From Listeria cornellensis FSL F6-0969 (lineage in GTDB: Bacteria > Bacillota > Bacilli > Lactobacillales > Listeriaceae): a stretch of 64,000 bases of DNA. The translations under genes and the position numbers were made by a program. Location: NCBI RefSeq assembly GCF_000525855.1, contig NZ_AODE01000004.1, positions 1 through 64,000 on the forward strand. Direction: 5' to 3'. A model generated the notes under the pieces. It was given only the letters and a program-made list of their open reading frames with translations. It did not search any database and was not told where the DNA came from. Within the stretch, counting starts at the first letter, position 1, and each line of letters starts with the position of its first letter. This document shows positions 20,940-36,143 of the stretch, piece by piece.

Positions 20940-21108
20940 TTATCCACAGCTCTGGGGATAAAACTTTGTGCAAAAAAATTTTTTAATCGAATCTTAATAA
21001 AGCAAACGTAGTTATCAACACACTTATGCACATTATCCACAGGTTCACAATTAGTTATCCACATTGACAAAGTTATTATCCACAGTTTGGGGATAACTTT
21101 GTGGATGA
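20940..21108. promoter_or_regulatory. DnaA-box cluster between prmC and sua5
   Basis: Four perfect TTATCCACA boxes on the plus strand start at 20940, 21033, 21055 and 21076. One-mismatch boxes are at 21012 (TTATCAACA) and 21024 (TTATGCACA) on plus, and at 20953, 21088 and 21100 on minus (TGGGGATAA twice, TGTGGATGA). Nine sites in about 170 bases is an origin-like density. An AT-rich stretch (20970-21000) lies inside. There is no dnaA or dnaN nearby. I recall a DnaA-bound cluster beside ywlC in B. subtilis, which is the homologue of the gene downstream. A role in titrating DnaA, or control of sua5 by DnaA, is inference. Confidence 0.85.
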
Positions 21109-21201
21109 ATCGCTAATTTTCGAATAAATCGATCTTACGCTGTAAAAAAAGCGTCAAAACCGTTAAAATAAGATTAAAGCAATGTAAAGGAGCAATTCCT
21201 G

Positions 21202-22248
21202 ATGAAAACAAAGATTTGGCATATAACGAAAGAAAATGAAATCCAAACGTATATAGAAGCCTCAAAACTTTTACAGGCAGGAGAAGCCGTGGCCTTTCCG
21301 ACTGAAACGGTGTATGGTATTGGCGCAGACGCGACGAATGAACAAGCTGTAGCTAAAATATATGAAGCGAAGGGCAGACCCTCGGATAACCCGCTGATCG
21401 TCCATATTGCAGATCAATCGCAAGTACATGAATTCGTTAAGGAGATCCCTGATAATGCGAAAAAATTGATGCGTACCTTTTGGCCGGGACCTTTGACGAT
21501 TATTTTGCCGTTACGAGCTGGGAGACTTGCAAAAAACGTGACAGCAGGCTTGGACAGTGTCGGCGTTCGCATGCCAGAGCACCCAGTTGCGCTTGGACTT
21601 TTGGCAGTGGCGGGAATTCCGGTGGCTGCGCCGAGTGCGAACCAATCTGGAAAACCAAGTCCGACATCAGGAGAACATGTCGAAGAGGATTTATCAGGAC
21701 GAATTGCGGGTATCGTTTTCGGTGGAAAAACAGGCGTTGGTCTGGAATCCACGGTGATTGACTGTACGCTTGAGGTTCCGGCGATTTTGCGACCAGGTGG
21801 TGTATCTCAGGAGGAGATTGAAGCTGTGATCGGACCTGTGATTTCTGAGGCAAAAGAAGTCGCGCAACAAGAAGCTCCGAAAGCTCCAGGCATGAAATAC
21901 ACGCATTACGCGCCAAAAGCCCCTGTGAGGATCGTTGAGGGCGATGCGGCATTTTTTCAACAGCAGATTGACACGGCAGAGAAACGTGGAGAAGTCGTGG
22001 GTGTGCTCGTTTCTGATGAGCTGGAAGAGCAGTTGCGGAAATCGGAGTACATGATGGTGCTCGGCAGTAAAGAGCGACCTGGAGAGATTGCCTATCGTTT
22101 TTACGACCGACTTCGCGAATTTGACCATACACCAGTAACGCTTATATACGCGGAACCTTTTGCAAAAAATGGTATCGGTGAAGCGGTAATGAATCGTCTC
22201 GATAAAGCAGCAGGCGGCCATTATATCAAGCAAAGCGAGGAAAGCTAG
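21202..22248 (+). CDS. sua5: L-threonylcarbamoyladenylate synthase (Sua5/YwlC)
   Basis: Makes threonylcarbamoyl-AMP from threonine, bicarbonate and ATP for the tRNA t6A37 modification. 348 residues. The YrdC domain fills residues 1-210 with AFPTETVYGIGADA, KGRPSDNPLIVHI and APSANQSGKPSPT, and a C-terminal Sua5 domain follows, so this is the long form rather than TsaC. ATG 21202 is preceded by AAAGGAG. Its promoter region contains the DnaA-box cluster. Ends one base before ywlE. Confidence 0.95.
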   Translation: MKTKIWHITKENEIQTYIEASKLLQAGEAVAFPTETVYGIGADATNEQAVAKIYEAKGRPSDNPLIVHIADQSQVHEFVKEIPDNAKKLMRTFWPGPLTIILPLRAGRLAKNVTAGLDSVGVRMPEHPVALGLLAVAGIPVAAPSANQSGKPSPTSGEHVEEDLSGRIAGIVFGGKTGVGLESTVIDCTLEVPAILRPGGVSQEEIEAVIGPVISEAKEVAQQEAPKAPGMKYTHYAPKAPVRIVEGDAAFFQQQIDTAEKRGEVVGVLVSDELEEQLRKSEYMMVLGSKERPGEIAYRFYDRLREFDHTPVTLIYAEPFAKNGIGEAVMNRLDKAAGGHYIKQSEES

Positions 22249-22249
22249 G

Positions 22250-22660
22250 ATGAATATTTTATTTGTGTGCACTGGAAATACATGCCGAAGCCCAATGGCC
22301 GAAAAAATGTTACAGTGGTTCAAGCCAGAATGGGACATTACTTCGGCAGGACTCGCGGCACAGCACGGTTCTCCGATGTCCATGCAGTCCCAGTTGGTGT
22401 TACAAGAGCACGGTTTGCCAACATATCACCTAGCAAAATCACTGACAAAGGAGCTTGTGGATGCGGCGGATAAAATTTTTGTGATGACCGAGCAGCATCG
22501 GCGTTTGCTTTTGGATAAGTTTCCGAATAAGAAAACCGAGCTGATTTCGCCATATGATTTTGACGTGGCTGATCCTTATGGTGGGAGTAAGGCGGATTAT
22601 GAGTACACGTTCGCGGAGTTGGAAGAGATGATTGCGAGGCGGTTTTTGTTCGATGCATAG
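22250..22660 (+). CDS. ywlE: Low-molecular-weight protein phosphatase (YwlE-like, probable protein-arginine phosphatase)
   Basis: Small cytoplasmic phosphatase, 136 residues. The P-loop VCTGNTCRSPMAE near the N-terminus carries the CX5R catalytic site. The Thr after Gly-Asn (GNT) is what distinguishes arginine phosphatases of the YwlE type from tyrosine phosphatases in my recollection. DVADPYGG has the general-acid Asp. It would counteract the McsB arginine kinase. One base after sua5, so co-transcribed. Slightly shorter than the usual 150 residues but without a visible frame break. Confidence 0.88.
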   Translation: MNILFVCTGNTCRSPMAEKMLQWFKPEWDITSAGLAAQHGSPMSMQSQLVLQEHGLPTYHLAKSLTKELVDAADKIFVMTEQHRRLLLDKFPNKKTELISPYDFDVADPYGGSKADYEYTFAELEEMIARRFLFDA

Positions 22661-22808
22661 AGGACTGGCGTATGGGGCAAAACTCATTGCGTTTACTCAT
22701 GTTTCGCAATCACGTAAGCAGGAATACATGTTTTTTATGACGTATCCGAATTTCCAAATCTAGCATTCAACGGGCAACTCCCTGAAAATTTCACGCCCTC
22801 CATAAAAG

Positions 22809-22846
22809 CAAGAGCGTTTTTTTTCTGCGACCGCTCTTGTTTTTTG
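22809..22846 (+). terminator. sua5-ywlE terminator
   Basis: CAAGAGCG and CGCTCTTG form an eight-pair stem around a 15-base loop, followed by a T run. The stretch 22661-22808 before it has no gene I can support. Confidence 0.75.
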
Positions 22847-22879
22847 TTTTTTTTTGACTGTCTACTTGACAGGGAGCAG

Positions 22880-22955
22880 TTCAGCGCCTCCTCCAAACTT
22901 TTTTGGGTCTAACGGGCGTTTTCCGCTTTTCAACTTTGTGAATTACCTCACTATT
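22880..22955 (+). repeat. Dispersed GCGCC-rich intergenic repeat, short copy
   Basis: Starts TTCAGCGCCTCC, then CTAACGGGC at 22909 and CCGCTTTTCAACTTTG before AATTACCTCAC. Same ends as the longer copy at 5298-5458, with the middle part missing. Lies between the ywlE terminator and glyA. Confidence 0.55.
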
Positions 22956-23067
22956 TAGAATTAGATAATCTTGCGCGAAAATACTTGCAATTTAAGCCGA
23001 AATGGGAGATTATTAGAACATGTACGAAGCTTTACTAATCATTTGAGAAAAGGATGGGGATCCACAC

Positions 23068-24309
23068 ATGGTTTATCTACAAAAGCACGACAAGGCAGTT
23101 TTTGATGCAATTGAGTTAGAGTTAGGCAGACAGCGCAGTAATATCGAGTTAATCGCATCGGAGAATTTCGTGACGGAACAGGTCATGGAAGCGATGGGAT
23201 CTGTTTTAACAAACAAATACGCAGAAGGTTACCCTGGCAAACGTTATTACGGCGGTTGTGAATATGTTGATATTGTAGAAAACTTAGCCCGTGATCGCGC
23301 GAAACAATTATTTGGCGCAGAATATGCTAACGTTCAACCTCACTCTGGTGCTCAAGCAAACATGGCGGTTTACCATGCGACGCTTAAACCGGGAGACGTT
23401 GTTCTTGGAATGAATTTATCTCATGGTGGACATTTAACACACGGTAGCCCAGCTAATTTTAGTGGTGAACTGTATCACTTCGTCGCTTATGGTGTGGATG
23501 AAGAGACAAAACAAATTGATTATGATAAAGTTCGTGAAATCGCTCTGGAACATAAGCCAAAAATGATCGTGGCTGGAGCAAGTGCTTATCCGCGTGCGAT
23601 TGACTTTGCTAAATTCCGTGAAATTGCGGATGAAGTTGGAGCCTACTTAATGGTAGACATGGCACATATTGCTGGTCTTGTAGCAACGGGACATCACCAA
23701 AACCCAGTACCATACGCCGATTTCGTAACGACAACGACACATAAAACACTACGCGGTCCACGTGGCGGTATGATTTTAGCGAAAGCAGAATGGGAAGCGA
23801 AACTGAACAAAGCCATTTTTCCAGGAATTCAAGGTGGTCCATTAATGCACGTTATCGCGGCAAAAGCAGTCGCATTTGGCGAAGCGTTACAACCTGAATT
23901 CACAACATACAGTGAAAATATTTTGAAAAATTCCAAACAATTGGCGAAAACACTACAAGAAAATGATGTAGCTGTCCTAACTGGCGGCTCCGATAATCAC
24001 CTGCTTCTAATCGATTTAAAACCACTTGGCTTAACAGGAAAAGCGGCAGAAGCAGTCCTTGACGATGTTGGACTTACTGTAAACAAAAATACAATTCCAT
24101 TCGAAACCGAAAGTCCATTCGTGACGAGTGGGATTCGTGTCGGGGTTGCAGCAGTCACAACTCGCGGTTTTGATGAAGCAGCAATTGCAAAAGTCGGTCA
24201 TCTTATCGCGAAAGTATTACACAATTTAGAAGATGAAGCAGTCCTTGCCGAAGTGAAACAAGAAGTAGCCAAAATCACGGCTGAATATCCACTATACCCA
24301 TCTCTATAA
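23068..24309 (+). CDS. glyA: Serine hydroxymethyltransferase
   Basis: PLP enzyme interconverting serine plus tetrahydrofolate and glycine plus methylene-tetrahydrofolate, the main one-carbon source. 413 residues. [11 protein letters not shown] at residue 31, [13 protein letters not shown] at 51, [13 protein letters not shown], and [16 protein letters not shown] with the PLP lysine near 226 are all intact. ATG 23068 follows AAGGATGGGG. Single gene with its own terminator. I see no convincing PurR boxes in the promoter region. Confidence 0.98.
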   Translation: MVYLQKHDKAVFDAIELELGRQRSNIELIASENFVTEQVMEAMGSVLTNKYAEGYPGKRYYGGCEYVDIVENLARDRAKQLFGAEYANVQPHSGAQANMAVYHATLKPGDVVLGMNLSHGGHLTHGSPANFSGELYHFVAYGVDEETKQIDYDKVREIALEHKPKMIVAGASAYPRAIDFAKFREIADEVGAYLMVDMAHIAGLVATGHHQNPVPYADFVTTTTHKTLRGPRGGMILAKAEWEAKLNKAIFPGIQGGPLMHVIAAKAVAFGEALQPEFTTYSENILKNSKQLAKTLQENDVAVLTGGSDNHLLLIDLKPLGLTGKAAEAVLDDVGLTVNKNTIPFETESPFVTSGIRVGVAAVTTRGFDEAAIAKVGHLIAKVLHNLEDEAVLAEVKQEVAKITAEYPLYPSL

Positions 24310-24318
24310 GTAAAACAC

Positions 24319-24357
24319 GGCCTTACTAGCGAACTAGGTTAGTAGGGCTTTTTTTTG
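24319..24357 (+). terminator. glyA terminator
   Basis: GCCTTACTA and TAGTAGGGC pair around a loop, followed by eight Ts. Confidence 0.8.
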
Positions 24358-24374
24358 TCTGGGATAAATTATAC

Positions 24375-24402
24375 TTGCACAAGCGCGATTCTTTGATACA
24401 AT
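24375..24402 (+). promoter_or_regulatory. Predicted SigA promoter of upp
   Basis: TTGCAC at 24375 and TACAAT at 24397 with a 16-base spacer, 36 bases before the upp start. Confidence 0.6.
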
Positions 24403-24437
24403 AAGAGAAGGAAATTTACCTTAAAGGAGCGAAAATA

Positions 24438-25067
24438 ATGGCAAAAGTACACGTAATTGACCACCCATTAGTTCAGCATAAATTAACAATTATCCGCGAC
24501 AAGGATACAGGAACGAAAGCATTCCGCGAGTTAGTAAACGAGGTTGCCACATTAATGGCGTACGAAATTACACGCGATGTCGAGCTAGAAGACACGTTTG
24601 TAGAAACACCATTACAAAGAACGCCTGCCAAAACAATTGCTGGTAAAAAACTAGGTGTTGTTCCAATTCTTCGTGCAGGACTAGGCATGGCAGACGGAAT
24701 CCTAACGCTAATCCCCGCTGCAAAAGTAGGGCATGTTGGTCTTTACCGCGATCACGACACATTAGAACCAGTCGAGTACTTCGTAAAATTGCCATCCGAT
24801 GTGGAAGAACGTCTATTCATCGTTGTTGACCCGATGTTAGCAACAGGTGGTTCGGCAATCATGGCTATCGACTGCTTGAAGAAACGTGGCGCTAACAATA
24901 TGAAATTTATGTGTTTAGTTGCTGCCCCAGAGGGAATTAAAGCACTACAAGAGGCACATCCAGACGTGGATATCTATGTAGCAGGTCTAGATGAGAAATT
25001 AGACGAACACGGCTACATTATTCCGGGCTTGGGCGATGCTGGTGACCGTTTGTTCGGTACAAAATAA
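24438..25067 (+). CDS. upp: Uracil phosphoribosyltransferase
   Basis: Salvage enzyme forming UMP from uracil and PRPP. 209 residues, the standard size. [14 protein letters not shown] near residue 75 contacts uracil, and [19 protein letters not shown] near 125 is the PRPP-binding loop; the C-terminus [18 protein letters not shown] is typical. The start ATG follows AAAGGAG. Followed 63 bases later by the epimerase gene without a clear terminator between them. Confidence 0.98.
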   Translation: MAKVHVIDHPLVQHKLTIIRDKDTGTKAFRELVNEVATLMAYEITRDVELEDTFVETPLQRTPAKTIAGKKLGVVPILRAGLGMADGILTLIPAAKVGHVGLYRDHDTLEPVEYFVKLPSDVEERLFIVVDPMLATGGSAIMAIDCLKKRGANNMKFMCLVAAPEGIKALQEAHPDVDIYVAGLDEKLDEHGYIIPGLGDAGDRLFGTK

Positions 25068-25130
25068 TAGTGTAACAAAGGCGGGGGAGCACAAGTTTCC
25101 TCGCTTTTTCAGAAAGGGATGATTGGAACT

Positions 25131-26273
25131 ATGCGTAAAATTAAAGTAATGAGTGTTTTTGGAACAAGACCAGAAGCAATTAAAATGGCTCCGCTAGTTT
25201 TAGAATTTGAGAAACAGCCAGAATTTTTCGAGTCTCGCGTTGTGATTACTGCGCAACATCGAGAAATGCTCGACCAAGTGCTAGATATTTTTAATATAAA
25301 ACCAGATGTCGATTTAAATATCATGCAAAAACAACAAACATTAACAGACATCACCACACGCGCAATGCAGGGATTGAGTGAAGTTATCGCTGAGGAAAAA
25401 CCGGATATCGTCCTTGTTCATGGCGATACAACAACAAGTTTTGCGGCAGCACTAGCAGCTTTTTATAACCAAACAGCGATTGGGCATGTAGAAGCAGGTT
25501 TACGTACATGGAATAAATATTCGCCGTTCCCAGAAGAAATGAATCGCCAATTGACTGGTGTTATGGCTGATTTACACTTCTCGCCAACCTCACAATCAAA
25601 GCAGAATTTACTGGATGAAGGCAAGAATCCAGATACCATTTTTGTTACAGGTAACACTGCGATCGATGCCCTAAAAACGACCGTTCAAGACGACTACCAT
25701 CATCCGATTTTGGATGGCTTGGGAGATAATCGTTTGGTACTGATGACCGCGCATCGCCGTGAGAACTTAGGCGCGCCAATGCAAGGGATATTCGAAGCAG
25801 TCCGTGAAATCGCAGAATCTCGCGAAGATGTCGAAATTGTCTATCCAATGCATATGAACCCAGCCGTTCGCGAAAAAGCAACTTCGATTCTTGGTGGGCA
25901 CCCACGTATTCACCTTATCGAACCACTAGATGCCATCGATTTCCACAATTTCTTGAAAAAATCGTACCTTGTTTTCACAGATTCAGGTGGCGTTCAAGAA
26001 GAAGCACCCGGCATGGGCGTTCCCGTTCTAGTCCTGCGCGATACGACTGAACGTCCAGAAGGCGTCGAAGCTGGAACACTAAAACTAATCGGTACAGCCA
26101 AAGAAGACCTGAAAAAAGAAGCATTTGATCTGCTAGACAACAAAGAATCTTACTTGAAAATGGCCAATGCTAGTAATCCGTACGGTGATGGTGCAGCATC
26201 TGCGCGAATTCTAGAAGCGATTAAATACCACTTTGAAAAGACATCCGAGCGCCCATCGGACTATACTGTTTAA
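25131..26273 (+). CDS. mnaA: UDP-N-acetylglucosamine 2-epimerase (non-hydrolysing)
   Basis: Interconverts UDP-GlcNAc and UDP-ManNAc, supplying ManNAc for the wall teichoic acid linkage unit made by TagA (40.1 kb). 380 residues from ATG 25131, eleven bases after AAGGGA; ATG 25119 overlaps that site and is less likely. VFGTRPEAIKMAPLV is the N-terminal signature. VLVHGDTTTSFAAALAAF, GHVEAGLRTWN, FPEEMNRQ and FTDSGGVQEEAPGMGVPVLVLR cover the catalytic residues. Ends at a strong terminator before the atp leader. Confidence 0.96.
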   Translation: MRKIKVMSVFGTRPEAIKMAPLVLEFEKQPEFFESRVVITAQHREMLDQVLDIFNIKPDVDLNIMQKQQTLTDITTRAMQGLSEVIAEEKPDIVLVHGDTTTSFAAALAAFYNQTAIGHVEAGLRTWNKYSPFPEEMNRQLTGVMADLHFSPTSQSKQNLLDEGKNPDTIFVTGNTAIDALKTTVQDDYHHPILDGLGDNRLVLMTAHRRENLGAPMQGIFEAVREIAESREDVEIVYPMHMNPAVREKATSILGGHPRIHLIEPLDAIDFHNFLKKSYLVFTDSGGVQEEAPGMGVPVLVLRDTTERPEGVEAGTLKLIGTAKEDLKKEAFDLLDNKESYLKMANASNPYGDGAASARILEAIKYHFEKTSERPSDYTV

Positions 26274-26275
26274 AA

Positions 26276-26321
26276 AAAAGACTATAATTCGTTCTAGAAA
26301 TGGCGAGTTATAGTCTTTTTA
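26276..26321 (+). terminator. mnaA terminator
   Basis: AAAAGACTATAA and TTATAGTCTTTT form a twelve-pair stem around a 19-base loop, with a T tail, just after the mnaA stop. Confidence 0.85.
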
Positions 26322-26469
26322 TTTACTGTGAATAATCCGTGTTTTTCCGTCTAAAAACCTATGAAAAAACAAGAAATCCCAATGGAAGCGCCTCATTGTT
26401 ACAGATATATTACGCGATTAGTTTTTGCTAGAGGTTTAGGTTATATTGTGTTAAGATGAACAATGTTGT

Positions 26470-26728
26470 TACGAATGAACCAAAAGAATGAGCTGTTCAT
26501 GAAATGCGTAGGGGATAATTGCTGCAAGTCAGCACTGTCTCAATCCCGCCGACGTCCGCAAGTCTGGGCGTGGACAGAATTGACCCAAGTGTGTCGGGTG
26601 ATTATAACTTTATAGCCAAAACAATACATGTCTAGCCACTTTTTCGTTCTTTTTCACTGGAAGGAAGCTTTTGCAGTCACGTGTGCTGTCGAAAGTCTTT
26701 TACCAAACAATGGTGAGAGCTTTTTTTT
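26470..26728 (+). ncRNA. Structured leader RNA, possibly a divergent cobalamin riboswitch
   Basis: No gene fits this stretch but many short helices do. GGGAT (26512-26516) pairs with ATCCC (26542-26546) and encloses the hairpin TGCTG/CAGCA with a CAAGT loop. GTCCGC (26554) pairs with GTGGAC (26570), and CCGAC with GTCGG outside it. Further on come AGCCACT (26634), CTGGAAGGAAGC (26657) and AGTCA...CTGTC (26675-26690), in the order and spacing of the conserved blocks of cobalamin riboswitches (TGCAAATC, CCGC, GCCACTG, GGGAAGG, AGTCAGGAGACCTGCC). The last block is poorly conserved. A terminator follows at once. That it is a regulatory RNA is fairly likely; the cobalamin identity is a guess. No ORF separates it from the atp promoter. 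Confidence 0.5.
26692..26728 (+). terminator. Terminator closing the structured RNA
   Basis: AAAGTCTTTTACCA and TGGTGAGAGCTTT pair over 13 positions with one bulge and two G-U pairs, followed by eight Ts. Its left arm (TCTTTT) could also pair with AAAAGA at 26472, giving two exclusive folds. Confidence 0.7.
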
Positions 26729-27152
26729 GTACACTAATATGTGAAAACATCAACATAATTCGAATTTTCCAGTAAATATGGAGGTGTAGCGTAGAGAAAA
26801 ATATACTTAAATTCGCTGAAAATAGTTTCTTTATCGACGAAGTATATAATTTTTCAAAAAAAATGTTAAAAATCAATTCGCATTATTTCCTTGAAGTAGT
26901 GTTATTGTGGTAGAATTGTTAGCAAGTAGGTACGGAATTTGTGAAAAGATATTGACTTTTTACTTTTGCCTATTGTATGCTAAAAAGTGACGCACTGATA
27001 AGGCTTACAGTTGTGTTCAGTTTTTTGTTAGCAAACGGGTAATGTGTAAAAAATCACAAACTCCAAGCTTACTTCTGTCTTAAAATCCGAGTCACATTTT
27101 ACAGACGGGGAGCAAGAAATACCAATAACATTAAGAAAGGACATCTGCCGGA
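26729..27152 (+). promoter_or_regulatory. atp operon upstream region with predicted SigA promoter
   Basis: About 420 bases with no gene. TTGACT at 26952 and TATGCT at 26976 with an 18-base spacer is the best promoter, giving a leader of roughly 165 bases before atpI. The leader and its flanks are AT-rich; I see no second terminator. Confidence 0.6.
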
Positions 27153-27536
27153 ATGTTAGAATCACTAATAGGAATGTATCATCGTCATCAGAAATACATC
27201 ATTGCTTTTGTTGGTATATGTGTAGCTGGATGGTTACTAACCCCGCATGTACATATTTTTTTGGGGCTAAAACTGGGGATTATTGTAGGTTGGTTTAACT
27301 ACTGGCTGTTGATGAGACGTACACAGGCCATGACGAAGGCGATTGCCGAGAAGAGAACTTTCTATGGCATGGGTACAACAGCAAGAATGGGAAGCGTTCT
27401 ACTTGCAACAATCATTGCGACACAAGTACCGGATTTCTTTCACGTTTATAGTATGGTGATTGGTTTGGGCATTGTTTATTCCGTGGTTTTCTTGGATTTT
27501 GTTATCTATTCCATCTACCGGAAGAAAAACGCTTAA
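27153..27536 (+). CDS. atpI: ATP synthase subunit I
   Basis: Small membrane protein at the head of the ATP synthase operon that helps assemble the c-ring or supply magnesium. 127 residues with four hydrophobic segments (around 16-33, 36-53, 76-92 and 98-120) and a basic C-terminus YRKKNA. Sequence is poorly conserved in this family, so position is the main support. Start ATG 27153 follows AAAGGA at a long 12-base distance. Confidence 0.85.
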   Translation: MLESLIGMYHRHQKYIIAFVGICVAGWLLTPHVHIFLGLKLGIIVGWFNYWLLMRRTQAMTKAIAEKRTFYGMGTTARMGSVLLATIIATQVPDFFHVYSMVIGLGIVYSVVFLDFVIYSIYRKKNA

Positions 27537-27552
27537 AAAGAGAGAGGGGTGA

Positions 27553-28275
<723 letters not shown>

Positions 28276-28313
28276 GCAGCACTCGCCACATCTAAGTTAA
28301 GTCAGAGCTATGA

Positions 28314-28598
<285 letters not shown>

Positions 28599-28694
28599 TT
28601 TAACACGTGGCGGGACAAACTCGCCATTCCTTTATGTGTGTCGTAAAAACATGAAACGATAATAAGCGAATGTATGGAAAGGAGTGAATCCAAC

Positions 28695-29746
<1,052 letters not shown>

Positions 29747-29759
29747 GCTTTCAGTGTAA

Positions 29760-31286
<1,527 letters not shown>

Positions 31287-31322
31287 GCCGTTTTTGAGAA
31301 GCAAACGAAACAAAGGTGGTGA

Positions 31323-32194
<872 letters not shown>

Positions 32195-32225
32195 AAGTTT
32201 GAGAGTCCGCGCGCCCAACCGTTAA

Positions 32226-33683
<1,458 letters not shown>

Positions 33684-33686
33684 TAA

Positions 33687-34109
<423 letters not shown>

Positions 34110-34112
34110 GGC

Positions 34113-34166
34113 AGAATGAGTTTGGAGTTGGCCATTTTAAAATGGCTACGACTCCAAACTCATTTA
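34113..34166 (+). terminator. atp operon terminator
   Basis: AATGAGTTTGGAGT and ACTCCAAACTCATT form a perfect 14-pair outer stem and CCATTTT/AAAATGG an inner one, ending in ATTTACTA. The T tail is short, but the stem is very stable. Confidence 0.85.
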
Positions 34167-34266
34167 CTACATTTTCTAAAATCAAATAATTAAAGCATAT
34201 AAAATTGTTATTCGGCAATAATACTGGTAGAATGATAGAGGCTGATAAAATTTTTGGAGGTAGCGG

Positions 34267-34506
34267 ATGTATACAGTTATTGGACAACAGGCAATTATTG
34301 TTATGGTTTCGCACTTACTTTTCATCGTTATTGCTTTTTGGGCACTCCAAGCACTGCACTTTGAAAAACTAATACGCCGTGATCATGTGATACAAGCAAG
34401 AGCGCTATATTTAATTATTGCTGTGGCCTTAGGAGTTACGATTAGTAATTTCTTTTTAGATTACTTTATCTCAGCAAGACAACTGGGCAATTTATTTGGA
34501 AATTGA
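34267..34506 (+). CDS. ywzB: DUF1146 family membrane protein (YwzB)
   Basis: 79-residue protein with two hydrophobic segments (about 5-29 and 45-63) separated by HFEKLIRRDHVIQARAL. Function unknown. It keeps its conserved place between atpC and murA seen in Bacillus and Listeria. ATG 34267 follows GGAGGTAG. Confidence 0.85.
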   Translation: MYTVIGQQAIIVMVSHLLFIVIAFWALQALHFEKLIRRDHVIQARALYLIIAVALGVTISNFFLDYFISARQLGNLFGN

Positions 34507-34558
34507 TTAAAAAAACTTATACATGTTCGAAATTGATATAACTCTCTTAAAATTAGTG

Positions 34559-34588
34559 TTGAAATGTAGTAAGCATTAATGGTAAAAT
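34559..34588 (+). promoter_or_regulatory. Predicted SigA promoter of murA
   Basis: TTGAAA at 34559 and TAAAAT at 34583 with an 18-base spacer, 100 bases before the TTG start of murA. Confidence 0.5.
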
Positions 34589-34687
34589 GTTCAGAGTATG
34601 AGTAAACATAAGAATAAATTTCAAGATTAATTTTAAGTGATGTATATCAAATATGAATAGAGTAATTAATACGCGGAGGGGTTCGTT

Positions 34688-35978
34688 TTGGAAAAAATTA
34701 TTGTCCATGGTGGAAATAAATTACAGGGAACGGTGAAAGTAGAAGGCGCGAAAAATGCTGTTTTACCTGTTATAGCCGCTACCTTACTAGCTAGCAAAGG
34801 AACAAGCACGTTAAGAAATGTACCACGTTTATCTGATGTCTATACAATTAATGAAGTTCTAAAATATTTAAAAAACGGATGTATCTTTTGAGGATGATGT
34901 GGTTACTGTAAATGCTACAGGCGATATCTTATCAGATACACCATTTGAATATGTCCGTAAAATGCGTGCTTCTATCGTTGTTATGGGGCCACTTTTAGCC
35001 CGTACAGGTTCAGCAAGAGTAGCGCTACCAGGCGGCTGTGCCATAGGTTCACGCCCGGTTGACTTGCATTTAAAAGGTTTCGAAGCGATGGGTGCCAATG
35101 TGAGAATTGAGAATGGCTACATTGAAGCAACTGCTGAAAAATTAGTAGGGGCTAAAATATACTTGGATTTCCCCAGCGTTGGAGCAACTCAGAATATCAT
35201 GATGGCTGCCACATTAGCTGAGGGGACAACAGTTATTGAAAACGTAGCTAGAGAACCTGAGATTGTTGATTTAGCTAATTTCTTAAACCAAATGGGTGCT
35301 CGAGTTATTGGTGCAGGTACAGAAGTAATTCGTATAGAGGGCGTGAAAGAGCTCACTGCGACAGACCATTCTATTATCCCAGATAGAATTGAAGCTGGTA
35401 CTTTTATGATTGCAGCGGCAATTACTGAGGGCAACGTATTTATTGAAGATATGGTACCAGAACACATCAGTTCGCTTATTGCCAAGTTGGAAGAAATGGG
35501 CGTTAAGATCATTGAAGAAAACAATGGTGTGCGAGTTATTGGTCCTAAACATTTGAAGGCTGTGGATGTGAAGACATTACCTCATCCAGGCTTTCCAACA
35601 GATATGCAATCTCAAATGATGGTTATTCAGATGTTGAGCACAGGCACAAGTGTCATGACCGAAACTGTTTTCGAAAATCGATTTATGCATGTTGAAGAGA
35701 TGCGTAGAATGAACGCGGACATGAAAATTGAAGGGCATTCTGTTATCATTTCTGGACCAGCTAAACTCCAAGGTGCTGAAGTAGCTGCGACCGATTTACG
35801 TGCAGCAGCAGCGTTAGTTCTTGCTGGATTAGTTGCTGATGGATACACACAAGTGACAGAGCTTAAATATCTAGATCGTGGTTATCACAATTTCCATGTT
35901 AAACTTAAAGCTTTAGGTGCGAATATCGAACGTGTAGCTGATTCTGAAAAAGTGAGTTTAGATGTAACAACTAAATAA
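34688..35978 (+). CDS. murA: UDP-N-acetylglucosamine 1-carboxyvinyltransferase (MurA), frameshifted
   Basis: Main enolpyruvyl transferase opening peptidoglycan synthesis, target of fosfomycin; about 429 residues after repair. [17 protein letters not shown] near residue 20, [20 protein letters not shown] with the PEP Cys near 115, [16 protein letters not shown] and [13 protein letters not shown] are intact. The frame breaks in an A6 run at 34870-34875; A5 gives [17 protein letters not shown] start after GGAGGGG. It pairs with the second paralogue at 5.5 kb, and lies upstream of mbl as in Bacillus and Listeria. Confidence 0.95.
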
Positions 35979-35981
35979 ATG

Positions 35982-36017
35982 AAAGGACTAGGTCGTAAAT
36001 GATCTAGTCTTTTGTTT
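35982..36017 (+). terminator. murA terminator
   Basis: AAAGGACTAGGTC and GATCTAGTCTTTT pair almost fully around a six-base loop and run into TTTGTTT. Confidence 0.8.
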
Positions 36018-36073
36018 AATAAAAATATTTTCTTGCTTAGCTTAGGGAAAAGATATATATGTTAAAAGAAATA

Positions 36074-36082
36074 TGCTATAAT
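36074..36082 (+). promoter_or_regulatory. Predicted extended -10 promoter of mbl
   Basis: TGCTATAAT is an extended -10 element; no good -35 is present at 17 bases. It lies 62 bases before the mbl start. Confidence 0.5.
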
Positions 36083-36143
36083 GCAAAAGAGGTAGCTTGA
36101 AGCAATACATATGAAACAACACAGAAAGGGGTCATTGTAAATT

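Noticed and set aside
20940..21108. Chromosomal origin
   Set aside because: The DnaA boxes are dense, but dnaA, dnaN, rpmH and similar origin genes are absent; a DnaA-binding cluster is the safer reading.
22661..22800. Remnant gene between ywlE and glyA (rpiB or ywlG position in Bacillus)
   Set aside because: No frame in this stretch resembles either protein.
22960..23067. PurR boxes upstream of glyA
   Set aside because: CGAA-containing segments are present but not as a paired, correctly spaced PurBox.
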